DNA of 64,000 nucleotides from Sinorhizobium fredii USDA 205 (GCF_001461695.1 NZ_AUTC01000140.1:1-64000), one strand, 5' to 3'; numbered from the stretch's first letter, positions 37,001 to 45,355 are shown. A program made the numbers and translations. Notes: a model not told the origin generated them from the letters alone.

Positions 37001-37472
37001 CGGCGCTGACGATGTAGCCGATCCAGAGCGGGATGCCGAGGGCGAGCTCCAGCGCCCCGGACATGATCGACGCTTCGATGGCGAAGAGGATGAAGGTGAA
37101 GCTCGCATAGATCAGCGAGGTGATCGTCGAGCCGATATAGCCGAAGCTCGCGCCGCGCGTCAGAAGGTCGATGTCGACGCCGTGGCGGATCGCATAGCGG
37201 CTGATCGGCAGCCCGACCAGCAGGATCATCACGCTGGCGACGAGGATCGCGACGATCGCATTGGTGGTGCCGTAGGACATGGTGATGGCGCCGCCGATTG
37301 CCTCCAGCGCCAGGAAAGAGATGGCGCCGATCGCCGTCTGCGAGATGCGCTCGGAGGAAAACCGCCGCGCGCTCTTGGCGGTGAAGCGCAGCGCATAGTC
37401 TTCCAGCGTCTGGTTGGCGACCCAGCGATTATATTCTCGTCGAACGGGAATGATGCGCTGGCGTGCCGCCAT
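34092..37472 (-). CDS. NCS1-type transporter fused to a hybrid histidine kinase
   Basis: This 1126-residue protein begins with a roughly twelve-helix domain (about residues 20-485) resembling nucleobase:cation symporter-1 permeases (for example GGAITMSYGTTNAIVAIL and ADLFVNKPMDL). A cysteine cluster follows (about 504-545, nine Cys in CSIC..., WCPAY, CSLCCSLDSRCHDMC), then two more helices (about 570-630) and a coiled linker. The kinase has a HisKA box SHELRTPLNAVLGYAQIL (His about 686) and an HATPase with NLLSNALKFT (about 805). A receiver domain has its Asp in LIDISMPGMNG (about 967). The start at 37472 has GAGGGACC upstream. It is probably an inner-membrane sensor that uses a transporter fold to detect its ligand. 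The ligand is unknown; uracil, allantoin or another purine derivative, or urea, are candidates. Confidence 0.85.
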   Translation of the reverse strand: MAARQRIIPVRREYNRWVANQTLEDYALRFTAKSARRFSSERISQTAIGAISFLALEAIGGAITMSYGTTNAIVAILVASVMILLVGLPISRYAIRHGVDIDLLTRGASFGYIGSTITSLIYASFTFILFAIEASIMSGALELALGIPLWIGYIVSAVMVIPLVTHGVRLISKFQLVTQPFWIVLNILPFAFIALADWEKVGLWLAYAGIHHASGPAGTVAPFDLVEFGAASAVIFALMAQIGEQVDFLRFLPPDGQRKLHHRIAVFLAGSGWVIVGAPKLLAGSFLVVLALSAGVPSTRAADPAQMYYTAFGYILPSETAALLLMVAFVVVSQLKINVMNAYAGSLAWSNFFSRLTHSHPGRVIWLVFNVAIALLLMELGIYRLLEETLGIFSIIAMAWLCTISADLFVNKPMDLSPPGIEFKRAHLYDINPVGLGTMAVSALLALAAHFGAMGEIAASLAPYIALVTAFVVSPLIAWWTKGKFYLARKPRKSWLRESEITCSICEHPFEPEDMAWCPAYAAPICSLCCSLDSRCHDMCKPKARLNTQIATVAKTVFPETVVAKLATRLGRYAISAVISITGIGIILAMIAHQTTAASPETAAVVERTVAVVFFVFAILAGVVSWFYVLAHDSRVVAEEESSRQNTLLLKEIAAHKKTDAALQNAKEAAESANRAKSRYVVGLSHELRTPLNAVLGYAQILERDETIPSSRQGAIKVIKRSADHLSGLIDGLLDISKIEAGKLQVYSNEINIHDFLDQIVDMFRPQAQAKGIGFEHNRGPTLPQYVKTDEKRLRQILVNLLSNALKFTDQGHIRFDIAYRSQVATFTIEDSGRGISDKDLPKIFDPFQRGSAEHRMPGLGLGLTITRLLTQTLGGEISVISEKDKGTAFKVRLMLSAVDRPAALKDPVRKIRSYEGAHRTILVVDDNADHRDLMREVLAPLDFTVLTAANGADCLALLEATRPDLFLIDISMPGMNGWELVTKLREAGQTAPVIMLSANIGDGSAARVIGHNDTLAKPFGVRQLTDKLAIHLGLEWIHAGDVKESSPSGKTGTVASPGDHHVKELIQLGEIGYVRGIEAKLTEIALNPEHQPFAEAVRAYVQAFDLSGYDAFLKRLLPEETNARA

Positions 37473-37604
37473 GGTCCCTCGTCGTCTGTGCCTTGCCCCC
37501 CGGCAATCCCGGCCTTGCCTTCGTAACACAGACGCGCGGCGCGCGAAATTGCTGCATTGCGAAATCATCTGGACAGTGATCGAAGTCAGAGATTTCCATG
37601 CCGA

Positions 37605-38129
37605 TCACCGGCAGCACGCGCTCGTCTCCAGCGCAGGCCCGCAGCAGCCAGCCGCTTTGCTTCTCTCCTCGGCAAGCCAGCGATCACGCGGCTTGCAGCT
37701 CGCGGGCCTCGGCGCGAGTTCCACATGCACGGCGTTGCCGCGCAGGCTCGGCAGCGATGCGCAATAGAGCTGCATCGGACGCACGCCGTCGCTGACTTCG
37801 AAGGTGAGCTTTGCCGATTGCGCAAGGTGCAAGTGATCCGAAACCTTGCGGATGATCGCCGAGAACTTGCCGGCCGGCATGTGCGCCCTGCTTTCGCCCT
37901 CGACATCCCAAAGCTGCACGAAAATCTCGGTCCATGCCTCCTCATTGGCACCGCAATCGAGCGCTGCGAACTGCCCGGCCTTGACCTCGGTCACATGGTA
38001 GCCGGCTTTGACCGGCCGCCCGTCATAGTGAAACACGAGGGGAAGCTCGCTAGCCCCAGCCAGGGTTTCAAGCAGAAGCCCGAGCGAGATGTCGTCATTC
38101 CGGATTTTGGTGTTGTCGAGCGCGTCCAT
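37605..38129 (-). CDS. DUF6428-like protein divergent from arsR
   Basis: The 174-residue cytoplasmic protein resembles small uncharacterised proteins found beside arsR genes (DUF6428-type, by recollection). No catalytic motif is apparent. The C-terminal tail is cysteine-rich (AAGCCGPALETSACCR), which would suit binding of arsenite or another thiophilic metal; this is inference. The ATG at 38129 has GAGGAAT upstream and lies 42 bp from the divergent arsR start, so the arsR operator must serve both genes. Confidence 0.6.
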   Translation of the reverse strand: MDALDNTKIRNDDISLGLLLETLAGASELPLVFHYDGRPVKAGYHVTEVKAGQFAALDCGANEEAWTEIFVQLWDVEGESRAHMPAGKFSAIIRKVSDHLHLAQSAKLTFEVSDGVRPMQLYCASLPSLRGNAVHVELAPRPASCKPRDRWLAEERSKAAGCCGPALETSACCR

Positions 38130-38144
38130 CTGCGTTATTCCTCG

Positions 38145-38170
38145 TTTCAATTATTCAAGGATTGTTGAAA
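38145..38170. promoter_or_regulatory. Candidate ArsR operator, TTTCAA-N14-TTGAAA
   Basis: An inverted repeat with an inner CAAT...ATTG pair fills the 42-bp interval between the divergent start codons and overlaps the arsR ribosome binding site. ArsR repressors commonly bind such AT-rich dyads. Occupancy would shut both directions. Confidence 0.55.
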
Positions 38171-38171
38171 T

Positions 38172-38528
38172 ATGGACGAACGTCAAGCGCTTGTCGCCTT
38201 CGGTGCGCTCTCGCAGGAGACCCGCCTGCAGGTCATCCGAATGCTGGTGGTCGCCGGCCCAAGCGGCATATCCGCGGGGGCGATAGCGGAGAAGATGGAC
38301 GTATCGCCCTCCAATGTCTCGTTTCACTTGAAGGAACTGGAGCGGGCAGGATTGATTACCCAGCAGCGTGAGTCGAGATCGATCATCTATTCGGCCAATT
38401 ACGAGGCGCTCGGCAGTCTCGTCCGTTTCCTGATGGAAGATTGCTGCGCCGGCCATCCCGAAATCTGCGCACCGGTCGCCGAGGTCGCGGCCTGCTGCGC
38501 GCCAACCGCGGAGGGGAAATGCCAATGA
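38172..38528 (+). CDS. arsR: ArsR-family arsenic-responsive repressor
   Basis: The 118-residue winged-helix repressor has its recognition helix in KMDVSPSNVSFHLKELERAGLI (about residues 38-59). The usual CVC motif in the recognition helix is missing. Cysteines lie instead in the C-terminal part (DCCAGHPEIC near 95, and AACCAP near 108), the type of arsenite site seen in other ArsR classes. AAGGA precedes the ATG. The stop overlaps the start of the arsenate reductase by 4 bp. Confidence 0.88.
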   Translation: MDERQALVAFGALSQETRLQVIRMLVVAGPSGISAGAIAEKMDVSPSNVSFHLKELERAGLITQQRESRSIIYSANYEALGSLVRFLMEDCCAGHPEICAPVAEVAACCAPTAEGKCQ

Positions 38529-39055
38529 GTGACGATCGGGTCTACAGCGTGCTCTTTCTTTGTACCGGCAATTCCGCCCGCTCGATCATGGCGGAAGCCA
38601 TACTCGAGGCGGAAGGGAAGGGCCGCTTCCGCGCCTTTTCGGCCGGAAGCCAGCCCAAGGGTGAGGTTAATCCCTGGGCGCTGAAGACGCTCGAAGCGCT
38701 CGGCTACCGCACGACGGGATTCTCGTCGAAGAGCTGGGATGTCTTCGTCGAGCCCGGTACTCCGCAAATGGATTTCATCTTCACGGTCTGCGACGATGCC
38801 GCCGGCGAGGCCTGTCCGGTCTGGATCGGACATCCGGCAACCGCCCATTGGGGCATCGAGGACCCCGCTGCGGTCGAGGGTTCGGATGTCGAGAAGGGCC
38901 GCGCTTTCGCCCTTGCGGCGAAGTACTTGAAGAACCGCATATCGGTGTTCGCAGCCCTGCCGATCGCCTCGCTCGACAAGCTCGCGCTCGAGACGAAGCT
39001 GCATGAGATCGGCCGGCTCGAAGGCGCGACGTCCCGTCCGTCCGAGGCGCGCTGA
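38525..39055 (+). CDS. arsC: Arsenate reductase, low-molecular-weight phosphatase fold
   Basis: The 176-residue protein has the phosphatase-type P-loop FLCTGNSARSIMAEAIL (Cys about residue 13), in the usual N-terminal position, and the HPATAHWGIEDPA stretch (about 102) that supplies the general acid. It reduces arsenate to arsenite with thioredoxin or glutaredoxin. It is coupled to arsR by an ATGA overlap and to the aquaporin by one base. A second, unrelated arsenate reductase closes the operon. Confidence 0.88.
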   Translation: MSDDRVYSVLFLCTGNSARSIMAEAILEAEGKGRFRAFSAGSQPKGEVNPWALKTLEALGYRTTGFSSKSWDVFVEPGTPQMDFIFTVCDDAAGEACPVWIGHPATAHWGIEDPAAVEGSDVEKGRAFALAAKYLKNRISVFAALPIASLDKLALETKLHEIGRLEGATSRPSEAR

Positions 39056-39738
39056 TGTCGTCATTCGATCTCTCCCGACGTCTTGCCGCGGAAGGCCTGG
39101 GCACGGCGCTGCTCGTCGCGACCGTCGTCGGTTCCGGCATCATGGCCGCGTCGCTGACTGAGGACACGGCGCTCGCTTTGCTCGGAAACACGCTTGCCAC
39201 GGGCGCGATCCTGGTCGTGCTGATCACCATTCTCGGTCCGATAGCCGGGGCCCATTTCAATCCGGCCGTATCGCTGATTTTCGCGCTGTCGCGCTCCCTG
39301 TCGCGACGCGATCTCATCGGCTATGTGGCGGCGCAAGTCGCCGGCGGCATCCTCGGGACGATCGCGGCGCATCTGATGTTCGATCACACGGTCCTGGAAT
39401 GGTCGACGAAGGTGCGCACCGGGGGAGGACAGTGGTTCGCCGAATGGGTCGCCACTTTCGGGCTCGTCGCCACCATACTCGCCGGGCTCCGCTTCGAGCA
39501 GAAATCCGTGCCCTGGCTGGTCGGCCTCTATATCACGGCTGCCTACTGGTTCACGGCCTCCACCTCGTTTGCCAACCCGGCCGTGGCGGTCGCCCGGTCG
39601 CTGACCGACACGTTCTCCGGCATCCGCCCGGCGGATCTGCCCGGCTTCATCTCCGCAGAGCTGGTCGGTGCGGTTTCCGCGCTCTTTCTGATGACGTGGC
39701 TGCTGCGGCCTGCAAACCCGATGAGGATAAAATCATGA
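39055..39738 (+). CDS. aqpS: Aquaglyceroporin for arsenite efflux (AqpS-like)
   Basis: The 227-residue, six-helix major intrinsic protein has two NPA-type loops: HFNPAVSLIFAL (about residue 66, NPA intact) and SFANPAVAVARSLTD (about 172, NPA followed by the conserved Arg). In rhizobial ars operons an aquaglyceroporin replaces ArsB or Acr3 and lets arsenite leave down its gradient after arsenate is reduced. Its position between two arsenate reductases, with overlapping start and stop codons on both sides, fits that model. Confidence 0.87.
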   Translation: MSSFDLSRRLAAEGLGTALLVATVVGSGIMAASLTEDTALALLGNTLATGAILVVLITILGPIAGAHFNPAVSLIFALSRSLSRRDLIGYVAAQVAGGILGTIAAHLMFDHTVLEWSTKVRTGGGQWFAEWVATFGLVATILAGLRFEQKSVPWLVGLYITAAYWFTASTSFANPAVAVARSLTDTFSGIRPADLPGFISAELVGAVSALFLMTWLLRPANPMRIKS

Positions 39739-40157
39739 ATGTCACAATCTACCACAATCCCGGCTGCGGCACGTCGCGCAACACGCTGGCAATGATCCGC
39801 AATGCCGGTATCGAGCCCACCGTCATCGAATATCTCGATCAGGCGCCGTCGCGCGACGAACTCGCCCGGATGATCGGCGACGCCGGCCTCACCGTCCGGC
39901 AGGCGATCCGCGAGAAAGGCACGCCCTACGCGGAACTCGGTCTTGACGATCCAGGAACGACCGACGAGCAACTCATCGATGCGATGGTGAAGAACCCGAT
40001 CCTGATCAATCGGCCCTTCGTGGTGACGCCGCTCGGCACCCGGCTGTGCCGCCCGTCCGAGGTCGTGCTCGATATTCTACCCGACACGCACAAGGGGCCG
40101 TTCACCAAGGAAGATGGCGAGAGGGTGCTGGATGCGTCGGGCAAGCGCATCGTCTGA
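39735..40157 (+). CDS. arsC: Arsenate reductase, glutaredoxin-dependent (thioredoxin fold)
   Basis: The 140-residue protein has the plasmid-R773-type ArsC features: YHNPGCGTSRNTLAMI with catalytic Cys at about residue 10, and the arginines in INRPFVV (about 92) and GTRLCRPSE (about 103). It is unrelated in fold to the reductase two genes upstream, so the operon encodes two independent arsenate reductases. It overlaps the aquaporin gene by 4 bp and is followed by a strong hairpin. Confidence 0.9.
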   Translation: MNVTIYHNPGCGTSRNTLAMIRNAGIEPTVIEYLDQAPSRDELARMIGDAGLTVRQAIREKGTPYAELGLDDPGTTDEQLIDAMVKNPILINRPFVVTPLGTRLCRPSEVVLDILPDTHKGPFTKEDGERVLDASGKRIV

Positions 40158-40170
40158 AAGGCTTGCCTGG

Positions 40171-40206
40171 AGGCGCTACCTTTGCGATGCGGCAAAGGTA
40201 GCGCCT
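40171..40206 (+). terminator. Hairpin after the ars operon
   Basis: AGGCGCTACCTTTG and CAAAGGTAGCGCCT form a perfect 14-bp stem with an 8-base loop just after the last arsenate reductase. There is no run of T after it, so it may end or protect the transcript. Confidence 0.7.
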
Positions 40207-40366
40207 AGCTGGCAGCCTTTCTTGCGCGCTGCTTCCTTCTTCCCCCCGCCATCTACGTAGAATGACGTATGTGCAGTGCAGCGGGCTTATTCAATGATCC
40301 CTCAAGCAACGGCCAAGGAGAACAAACGCTCCGTTGCGGCGACCAGAGCTAGAGGGGTTCAATCAG

Positions 40367-41659
40367 ATGACTTACAGGGCACGCGTCACCGGCGCATTCC
40401 TCGCTGCCGTCCTTTCGACGACGGCGTTCAACGGCGCCTTTGCCGCCGACGACACGATCAAGGTCGGCATTCTTCATTCGCTTTCCGGAACCATGGCGAT
40501 CTCCGAGACGACGTTGAAAGACGCCATGCTGATGCTGATCGACGAGCAGAACAAGAAGGGCGGCCTGCTCGGCAAGAAGCTCGAGGCGGTCGTCGTCGAC
40601 CCGGCCTCGGATTGGCCGCTCTTTGCCGAAAAGGCTCGCGAGCTGGTCTCCGTCGACAAGGTCTCGGCCGTCTTCGGCTGCTGGACCTCCGTGTCGCGCA
40701 AATCCGTGCTGCCGGTCTTCGAGGAACTGAACTCGATCCTCTTCTACCCGGTCCAGTACGAGGGTGAGGAAAGCCAGCGCAACGTCTTCTACACCGGTGC
40801 CGCGCCGAACCAGCAGGCGATCCCTGCCGTCGACTATCTGATGGAGAACGAAGAGGTCGAGCGCTGGGTGCTTGCCGGCACCGACTACGTCTATCCGCGC
40901 ACGACCAACAAGATCCTCGAAGCCTATCTCATCGCCAAGGGCGTCAAGCCCGAGGACATCATGATCAACTACACGCCCTTCGGTCATTCCGACTGGCAGA
41001 CGATCGTCTCCGACATCAAGAAGTTCGGCTCGGCCGGCAAGAAGACGGCCGTCGTCTCGACGATCAATGGCGACGCCAACGTGCCGTTCTACAAGGAACT
41101 CGGCAACCAGGGCATCAAGGCCGAGGACATTCCGGTCGTCGCCTTCTCGGTGGGCGAAGAAGAGCTCGCCGGCCTCGATACCGGTCCGCTGGTCGGCCAC
41201 CTCGCCGCCTGGAACTATTTCCAATCGGTCGACAACCCGGCCAATGCCGAGTTCATCAAGACCTGGAAGGCCTATACGAAGAACGACAAGCGGGTCACCA
41301 ACGATCCGATGGAAGCCCACTATATCGGCTTCAACATGTGGTTGAAGGCGGTCGAGAAGGCCGGCACCACCGACACAGACGCGGTGCTCGACGCGATGAT
41401 CGGCGTCTCGGTGCCGAACCTCTCGGGCGGCTACTCGACGATGATGCCGAACCACCACATCACCAAGCCGGTGCTGATCGGCGAAATCCAGGGCGACGGC
41501 CAGTTCGAGACCGTCTGGGAAACGCCCGGCCTTGTCGTCGGCGACGAGTGGTCGGACTACCTGCCGGACTCCAAGGACCTGATCTCCGATTGGCGGGCGC
41601 CGATGTCCTGCGGCAACTTCAACGTCGCCACCGGCAAGTGCGGCGGCAAGGGTTCATGA
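40367..41659 (+). CDS. urtA: Urea ABC transporter substrate-binding protein
   Basis: The 430-residue protein has a signal peptide (AFLAAVLSTTAFNGAFA, cleavage near residue 27) and a type I periplasmic-binding fold. UrtA landmarks are VGILHSLSGTMAISE (about 33), FGCWTSVSRKSVLPVFE (about 104) and LFYPVQYEGEE (about 128). The five-gene order that follows is that of urea transporters. The ATG at 40367 has AGAGGGG upstream. The promoter region lies in 40207-40366. Urt operons are normally induced by nitrogen limitation. Confidence 0.93.
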   Translation: MTYRARVTGAFLAAVLSTTAFNGAFAADDTIKVGILHSLSGTMAISETTLKDAMLMLIDEQNKKGGLLGKKLEAVVVDPASDWPLFAEKARELVSVDKVSAVFGCWTSVSRKSVLPVFEELNSILFYPVQYEGEESQRNVFYTGAAPNQQAIPAVDYLMENEEVERWVLAGTDYVYPRTTNKILEAYLIAKGVKPEDIMINYTPFGHSDWQTIVSDIKKFGSAGKKTAVVSTINGDANVPFYKELGNQGIKAEDIPVVAFSVGEEELAGLDTGPLVGHLAAWNYFQSVDNPANAEFIKTWKAYTKNDKRVTNDPMEAHYIGFNMWLKAVEKAGTTDTDAVLDAMIGVSVPNLSGGYSTMMPNHHITKPVLIGEIQGDGQFETVWETPGLVVGDEWSDYLPDSKDLISDWRAPMSCGNFNVATGKCGGKGS

Positions 41660-41790
41660 TTTCATGACGAAGCAATTGTTCGCGGACGGGCCGGATGCGG
41701 TCCGCCCCCGGCATCGAGTTTCATGACGAACCGATAGCATGAAATACCCTCCGTCCGACGGCCTCCATTCGGACGGGGGACTTGCCGCAG

Positions 41791-43422
41791 ATGCCAAGCG
41801 AGAAGCGAATGTACCGGATCTTTCAAACCCTGCTGATTGCCCTGTGCCTCTTCACCGCGATCCCCGGCGGGCTTCGTGCGGAAGAGGGGTTGCGCGATCT
41901 GGTGAACGCGCTCGGCGAGGCGAAACTCTCTAACATGGACGAGCATATCGCCGCGCTGGCGAAGACCGGCGACGCCAAGGTCGTGCCGGTGCTCGAGGCA
42001 CTCGGAGAAGGCATGCTCTATGCGCGCAAGGCCGATAACCAGGTGTTCCTGACAAAGGAAAGCGGTTCGAACCTCACGCTCACCGATCCGGTGACCGGCG
42101 AAAGCGCTGGCGAAGCGCCGAAGGCAGCGTTCTCGAAGATAAAAGTTAACAATGGCGTGCGCCGCGCCGTGCGCACCGCGCTCGGCAGCCTGACGCTGCT
42201 CAGCCCCGACCGCAATCAGCGCCTGAAGGCAGCGCAATCCGTGCTTCAATCCCCCAACGCCGATGCGCTCGGCGCCATCGAGAATGCGCTCGCCGCCGAG
42301 AAGGACGCTGAGGTTCGTGCACTGCTCGAGCGGGCGCGCGCCACGACGCTGTTGATTTCCGACCGGCCCGTCGACGAAAAGAAGGAGGCGGTTCAGGTCC
42401 TCAAGCAAAGCGGTGGCCGCGAGGCCCTCTCCATCCTCTCGACGGCGCTGAACTCGGCCGACGAAACCCTGAGGCCCGACATCGAGGCGGCGCTCGCCGG
42501 CATCGAACAGACCCAGGCGCTCTGGGCCGCCGGACAAAATGTCTGGTACGGCCTGTCGCTCGGCTCGGTGCTGCTGCTTGCGGCGATCGGCCTGGCGATC
42601 ACCTTCGGTGTCATGGGCATCATCAACATGGCGCATGGTGAAATGGTCATGCTCGGCGCCTACACGACATTCATGGTGCAGGAGATCCTGCGCAATTCGT
42701 TCCCGGGTCTCTTCGACTGGTCGCTGGCGATCGCCCTGCCGCTCGCCTTTCTCGTCACCGGGGCGGTGGGAATGGCGATGGAGCGCGGCGTCATCCGCTT
42801 CCTCTATGGCCGGCCGCTCGAGACGCTGCTGGCCACCTGGGGCATATCACTGATCCTGCAGCAATCGGTGCGGTCGATCTTCGGGCCCACCAATCGCGAG
42901 GTCGGCAATCCGTCCTGGATGTCGGGCGCGTTCGAGCTCGGCGGCTTGACGATCACCTGGAACCGCCTCTGGATCATCCTTTTCGCGCTCGCCGTCTTCG
43001 CGGCCCTTCTGTTCCTGTTGAAGAAGACGCCGATGGGCCTGCAGATGCGGGCGGTGACCCAGAACCGGCGCATGGCCTCCTCCATGGGCATCCGCACGCC
43101 CTGGGTCGATGCGCTCACCTTCGCGCTCGGCTCCGGCATTGCCGGCATGGCCGGCGTCGCGCTCTCACAGATCGACAACGTCTCGCCGAACCTCGGCCAG
43201 GGCTACATCATCGACAGCTTCATGGTGGTGGTCTTCGGCGGCGTCGGCAATCTCTGGGGCACACTTGTCGGCGCCTTCTCACTCGGCATCCTCAACAAGT
43301 TCCTGGAGCCCTATGCTGGTGCCGTGCTCGGCAAGATCCTCGTGCTCGTGCTGATCATCCTCTTCATCCAGAAGCGGCCGCGCGGGCTTTTCGCACTCAA
43401 GGGCCGGGCGGTGGAAGCATGA
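41791..43422 (+). CDS. urtB: Urea ABC transporter permease UrtB
   Basis: The roughly 543-residue protein has a signal-like first helix, a helical HEAT-like periplasmic region (about residues 30-245) and then a LivH-type permease domain with about eight helices. Landmarks are FGVMGIINMAHGEMVMLGAY (about 271) and FGGVGNLWGTLVGAF (about 480). The long N-terminal extension is the feature that distinguishes proteobacterial UrtB from LivH. Starts at 41791 and 41809 are both possible. The stop overlaps urtC by 4 bp. Confidence 0.92.
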   Translation: MPSEKRMYRIFQTLLIALCLFTAIPGGLRAEEGLRDLVNALGEAKLSNMDEHIAALAKTGDAKVVPVLEALGEGMLYARKADNQVFLTKESGSNLTLTDPVTGESAGEAPKAAFSKIKVNNGVRRAVRTALGSLTLLSPDRNQRLKAAQSVLQSPNADALGAIENALAAEKDAEVRALLERARATTLLISDRPVDEKKEAVQVLKQSGGREALSILSTALNSADETLRPDIEAALAGIEQTQALWAAGQNVWYGLSLGSVLLLAAIGLAITFGVMGIINMAHGEMVMLGAYTTFMVQEILRNSFPGLFDWSLAIALPLAFLVTGAVGMAMERGVIRFLYGRPLETLLATWGISLILQQSVRSIFGPTNREVGNPSWMSGAFELGGLTITWNRLWIILFALAVFAALLFLLKKTPMGLQMRAVTQNRRMASSMGIRTPWVDALTFALGSGIAGMAGVALSQIDNVSPNLGQGYIIDSFMVVVFGGVGNLWGTLVGAFSLGILNKFLEPYAGAVLGKILVLVLIILFIQKRPRGLFALKGRAVEA

Positions 43423-44579
43423 TCACCTCTTTCCTCATCAGATCGCTGGACCGCACCATCGTCATCGCCGTGGCGATCCTGCTGGCCCTTGCCGTCCTCG
43501 TTCCCGCCCTCAATCTCCTGACATCAGCGGACCATCCGCTGCATGTGCCGACCTATCTGGTCTCGCTGTTCGGCAAGTACCTGACCTATGCGCTGCTCGC
43601 TCTGGCGCTCGACCTCGTCTGGGGCTTCTGTGGCATCCTCTCGCTCGGGCACGCCGCCTTCTTCGCGCTCGGCGGCTATGCGATGGGCATGTATCTGATG
43701 CGCCAGATCGGCGCACGGGGTTCGTATGGCAACCCGCTGCTGCCGGACTTCATGGTGTTCCTCAACTGGAAGGAACTGCCCTGGTTCTGGTACGGCTTCG
43801 ACATGTTCTGGTTCGCAGCGCTGATGGTCATCGTCGTGCCCGGGCTCATCGCCTTCGTCTTCGGCTGGTTCGCCTTCCGCTCGCGCGTCAACGGCGTCTA
43901 TCTGTCGATCATCACCCAGGCGATGACCTATGCGCTGCTGCTCGCCTTCTTCCGCAACGACATGGGCTTCGGTGGCAATAACGGGCTGACCGACTTCAAG
44001 GATATCCTCGGCTTCAACATCCAGGCCGACGGCACCCGCGGCGCGCTCTTTGCGGCCTCGGCGCTGGCGCTTGCCGCCTCGCTCGTCATCACATCGGGGA
44101 TCGTGCGCTCGAAATTCGGCAAGGTGCTGGTGGCGCTGCGTGACGCCGAAAGCCGCACCCGCTTCCTCGGCTACCGCGTCGAGCACATGAAGCTCTTCGC
44201 CTTCACCGTCTCGGCGATGATGGCGGGCGTCGCAGGCGCGCTCTACGTTCCGCAGGTCGGCATCATCAATCCGGGAGAGTTCGAGCCCGGCAATTCGATC
44301 GAGGTGGTCATCTGGACGGCGGTCGGCGGGCGCGGCACGCTGGTCGGCCCGATCATCGGCGCGATCCTCGTCAACGGCGGCAAAAGCATCTTCACCGCTG
44401 CCTTCCCGGAATTCTGGCTCTTCGCGCTCGGCGGCCTCTTCGTGCTGGTGACGCTGTTCCTGCCGAAGGGCGTGGTCGGCACTGCGCTGCAATATGTCAG
44501 TCGGCGCAGAGCCTATCGGGAGGCGCGAAATCACAAGGACGCCGGCCTCCCGGCGGCCGAACCCTTGGCTGCGGAGTGA
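43419..44579 (+). CDS. urtC: Urea ABC transporter permease UrtC
   Basis: The 386-residue LivM-type permease has about ten helices, including LVWGFCGILSLGHAAFFALGG (about residues 67-87) and VIWTAVGGRGTLVGPIIGA (about 298). It pairs with UrtB to form the channel. The gene overlaps urtB by 4 bp and is followed closely by urtD. The short hydrophilic C-terminus is typical. Confidence 0.93.
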   Translation: MITSFLIRSLDRTIVIAVAILLALAVLVPALNLLTSADHPLHVPTYLVSLFGKYLTYALLALALDLVWGFCGILSLGHAAFFALGGYAMGMYLMRQIGARGSYGNPLLPDFMVFLNWKELPWFWYGFDMFWFAALMVIVVPGLIAFVFGWFAFRSRVNGVYLSIITQAMTYALLLAFFRNDMGFGGNNGLTDFKDILGFNIQADGTRGALFAASALALAASLVITSGIVRSKFGKVLVALRDAESRTRFLGYRVEHMKLFAFTVSAMMAGVAGALYVPQVGIINPGEFEPGNSIEVVIWTAVGGRGTLVGPIIGAILVNGGKSIFTAAFPEFWLFALGGLFVLVTLFLPKGVVGTALQYVSRRRAYREARNHKDAGLPAAEPLAAE

Positions 44580-44584
44580 AAGTC

Positions 44585-45337
44585 ATGACCGAGAAGAGGC
44601 CGAAAAACCTGCTCTATCTCGACGGCGTCTCCGTCTCCTTCGACGGCTTCAAGGCGCTGAATTCGCTCTCCTTCATCGTCGAGCCGGGGGAATTGCGCGC
44701 CATCATCGGGCCGAACGGCGCCGGCAAGACGACGATGATGGACATCATCACCGGCAAGACGCGGCCGGACGAGGGCGCGGTCTTCTTCAAGGGCGACATC
44801 GACCTGACCCGGAAGGACGAGGCGGAGATCGCCCAGCTCGGCATCGGCCGCAAATTCCAGAAGCCGACCGTCTTCGAGAGCCATACGGTCTGGGACAATC
44901 TGGAATTGGCGCTGAACCGCCGCCGCGGCGTCTTCGCGACGCTGTTCTATCGCCTGACCGGCGAGGACAAGGCCCGCATCGAGGAGATCCTTTCGACGGT
45001 CCGGCTGACGGGCCGCCGCGACGATCTTGCCGCCAACCTGTCGCACGGCCAGAAGCAATGGCTGGAGATCGGCATGCTGCTGGCCCAGGAGCCGGAGCTG
45101 CTGCTCGTCGACGAGCCTGTCGCCGGCATGACGGATGCGGAGACGGCCGAAACGGCGGTCCTACTCAAGGAAATCGCCAGGACCCGCTCCGTCGTCGTCG
45201 TCGAGCACGATATGGGCTTCATCCGCGATCTCGGCGTCAAGGTCACCTGCCTCGCCGAAGGCTCGGTGCTGGCGGAAGGCTCGATCGATTTCGTCAGCAA
45301 CGATCCGAAGGTGATCGAGAATTATCTCGGCCGATGA
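44585..45337 (+). CDS. urtD: Urea ABC transporter ATPase UrtD
   Basis: The 250-residue LivG-type ATPase has Walker A GPNGAGKTTMMD (about residue 39), signature NLSHGQKQWLEIGMLLA (about 151) and Walker B LLLVDEPVAGM (about 174). The ATG at 44585, with GGAGTG upstream, is preferred to a GTG that overlaps the urtC stop. Confidence 0.93.
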   Translation: MTEKRPKNLLYLDGVSVSFDGFKALNSLSFIVEPGELRAIIGPNGAGKTTMMDIITGKTRPDEGAVFFKGDIDLTRKDEAEIAQLGIGRKFQKPTVFESHTVWDNLELALNRRRGVFATLFYRLTGEDKARIEEILSTVRLTGRRDDLAANLSHGQKQWLEIGMLLAQEPELLLVDEPVAGMTDAETAETAVLLKEIARTRSVVVVEHDMGFIRDLGVKVTCLAEGSVLAEGSIDFVSNDPKVIENYLGR

Positions 45338-45355
45338 GCGGTAGGAGTTGAACCT

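Noticed and set aside
40210..40226. Sigma-54-like TGGC...TTGC sequence upstream of urtA
   Set aside because: The GG and GC doublets are separated by 11 bases instead of the required 10, so it should not work as a -24/-12 promoter.
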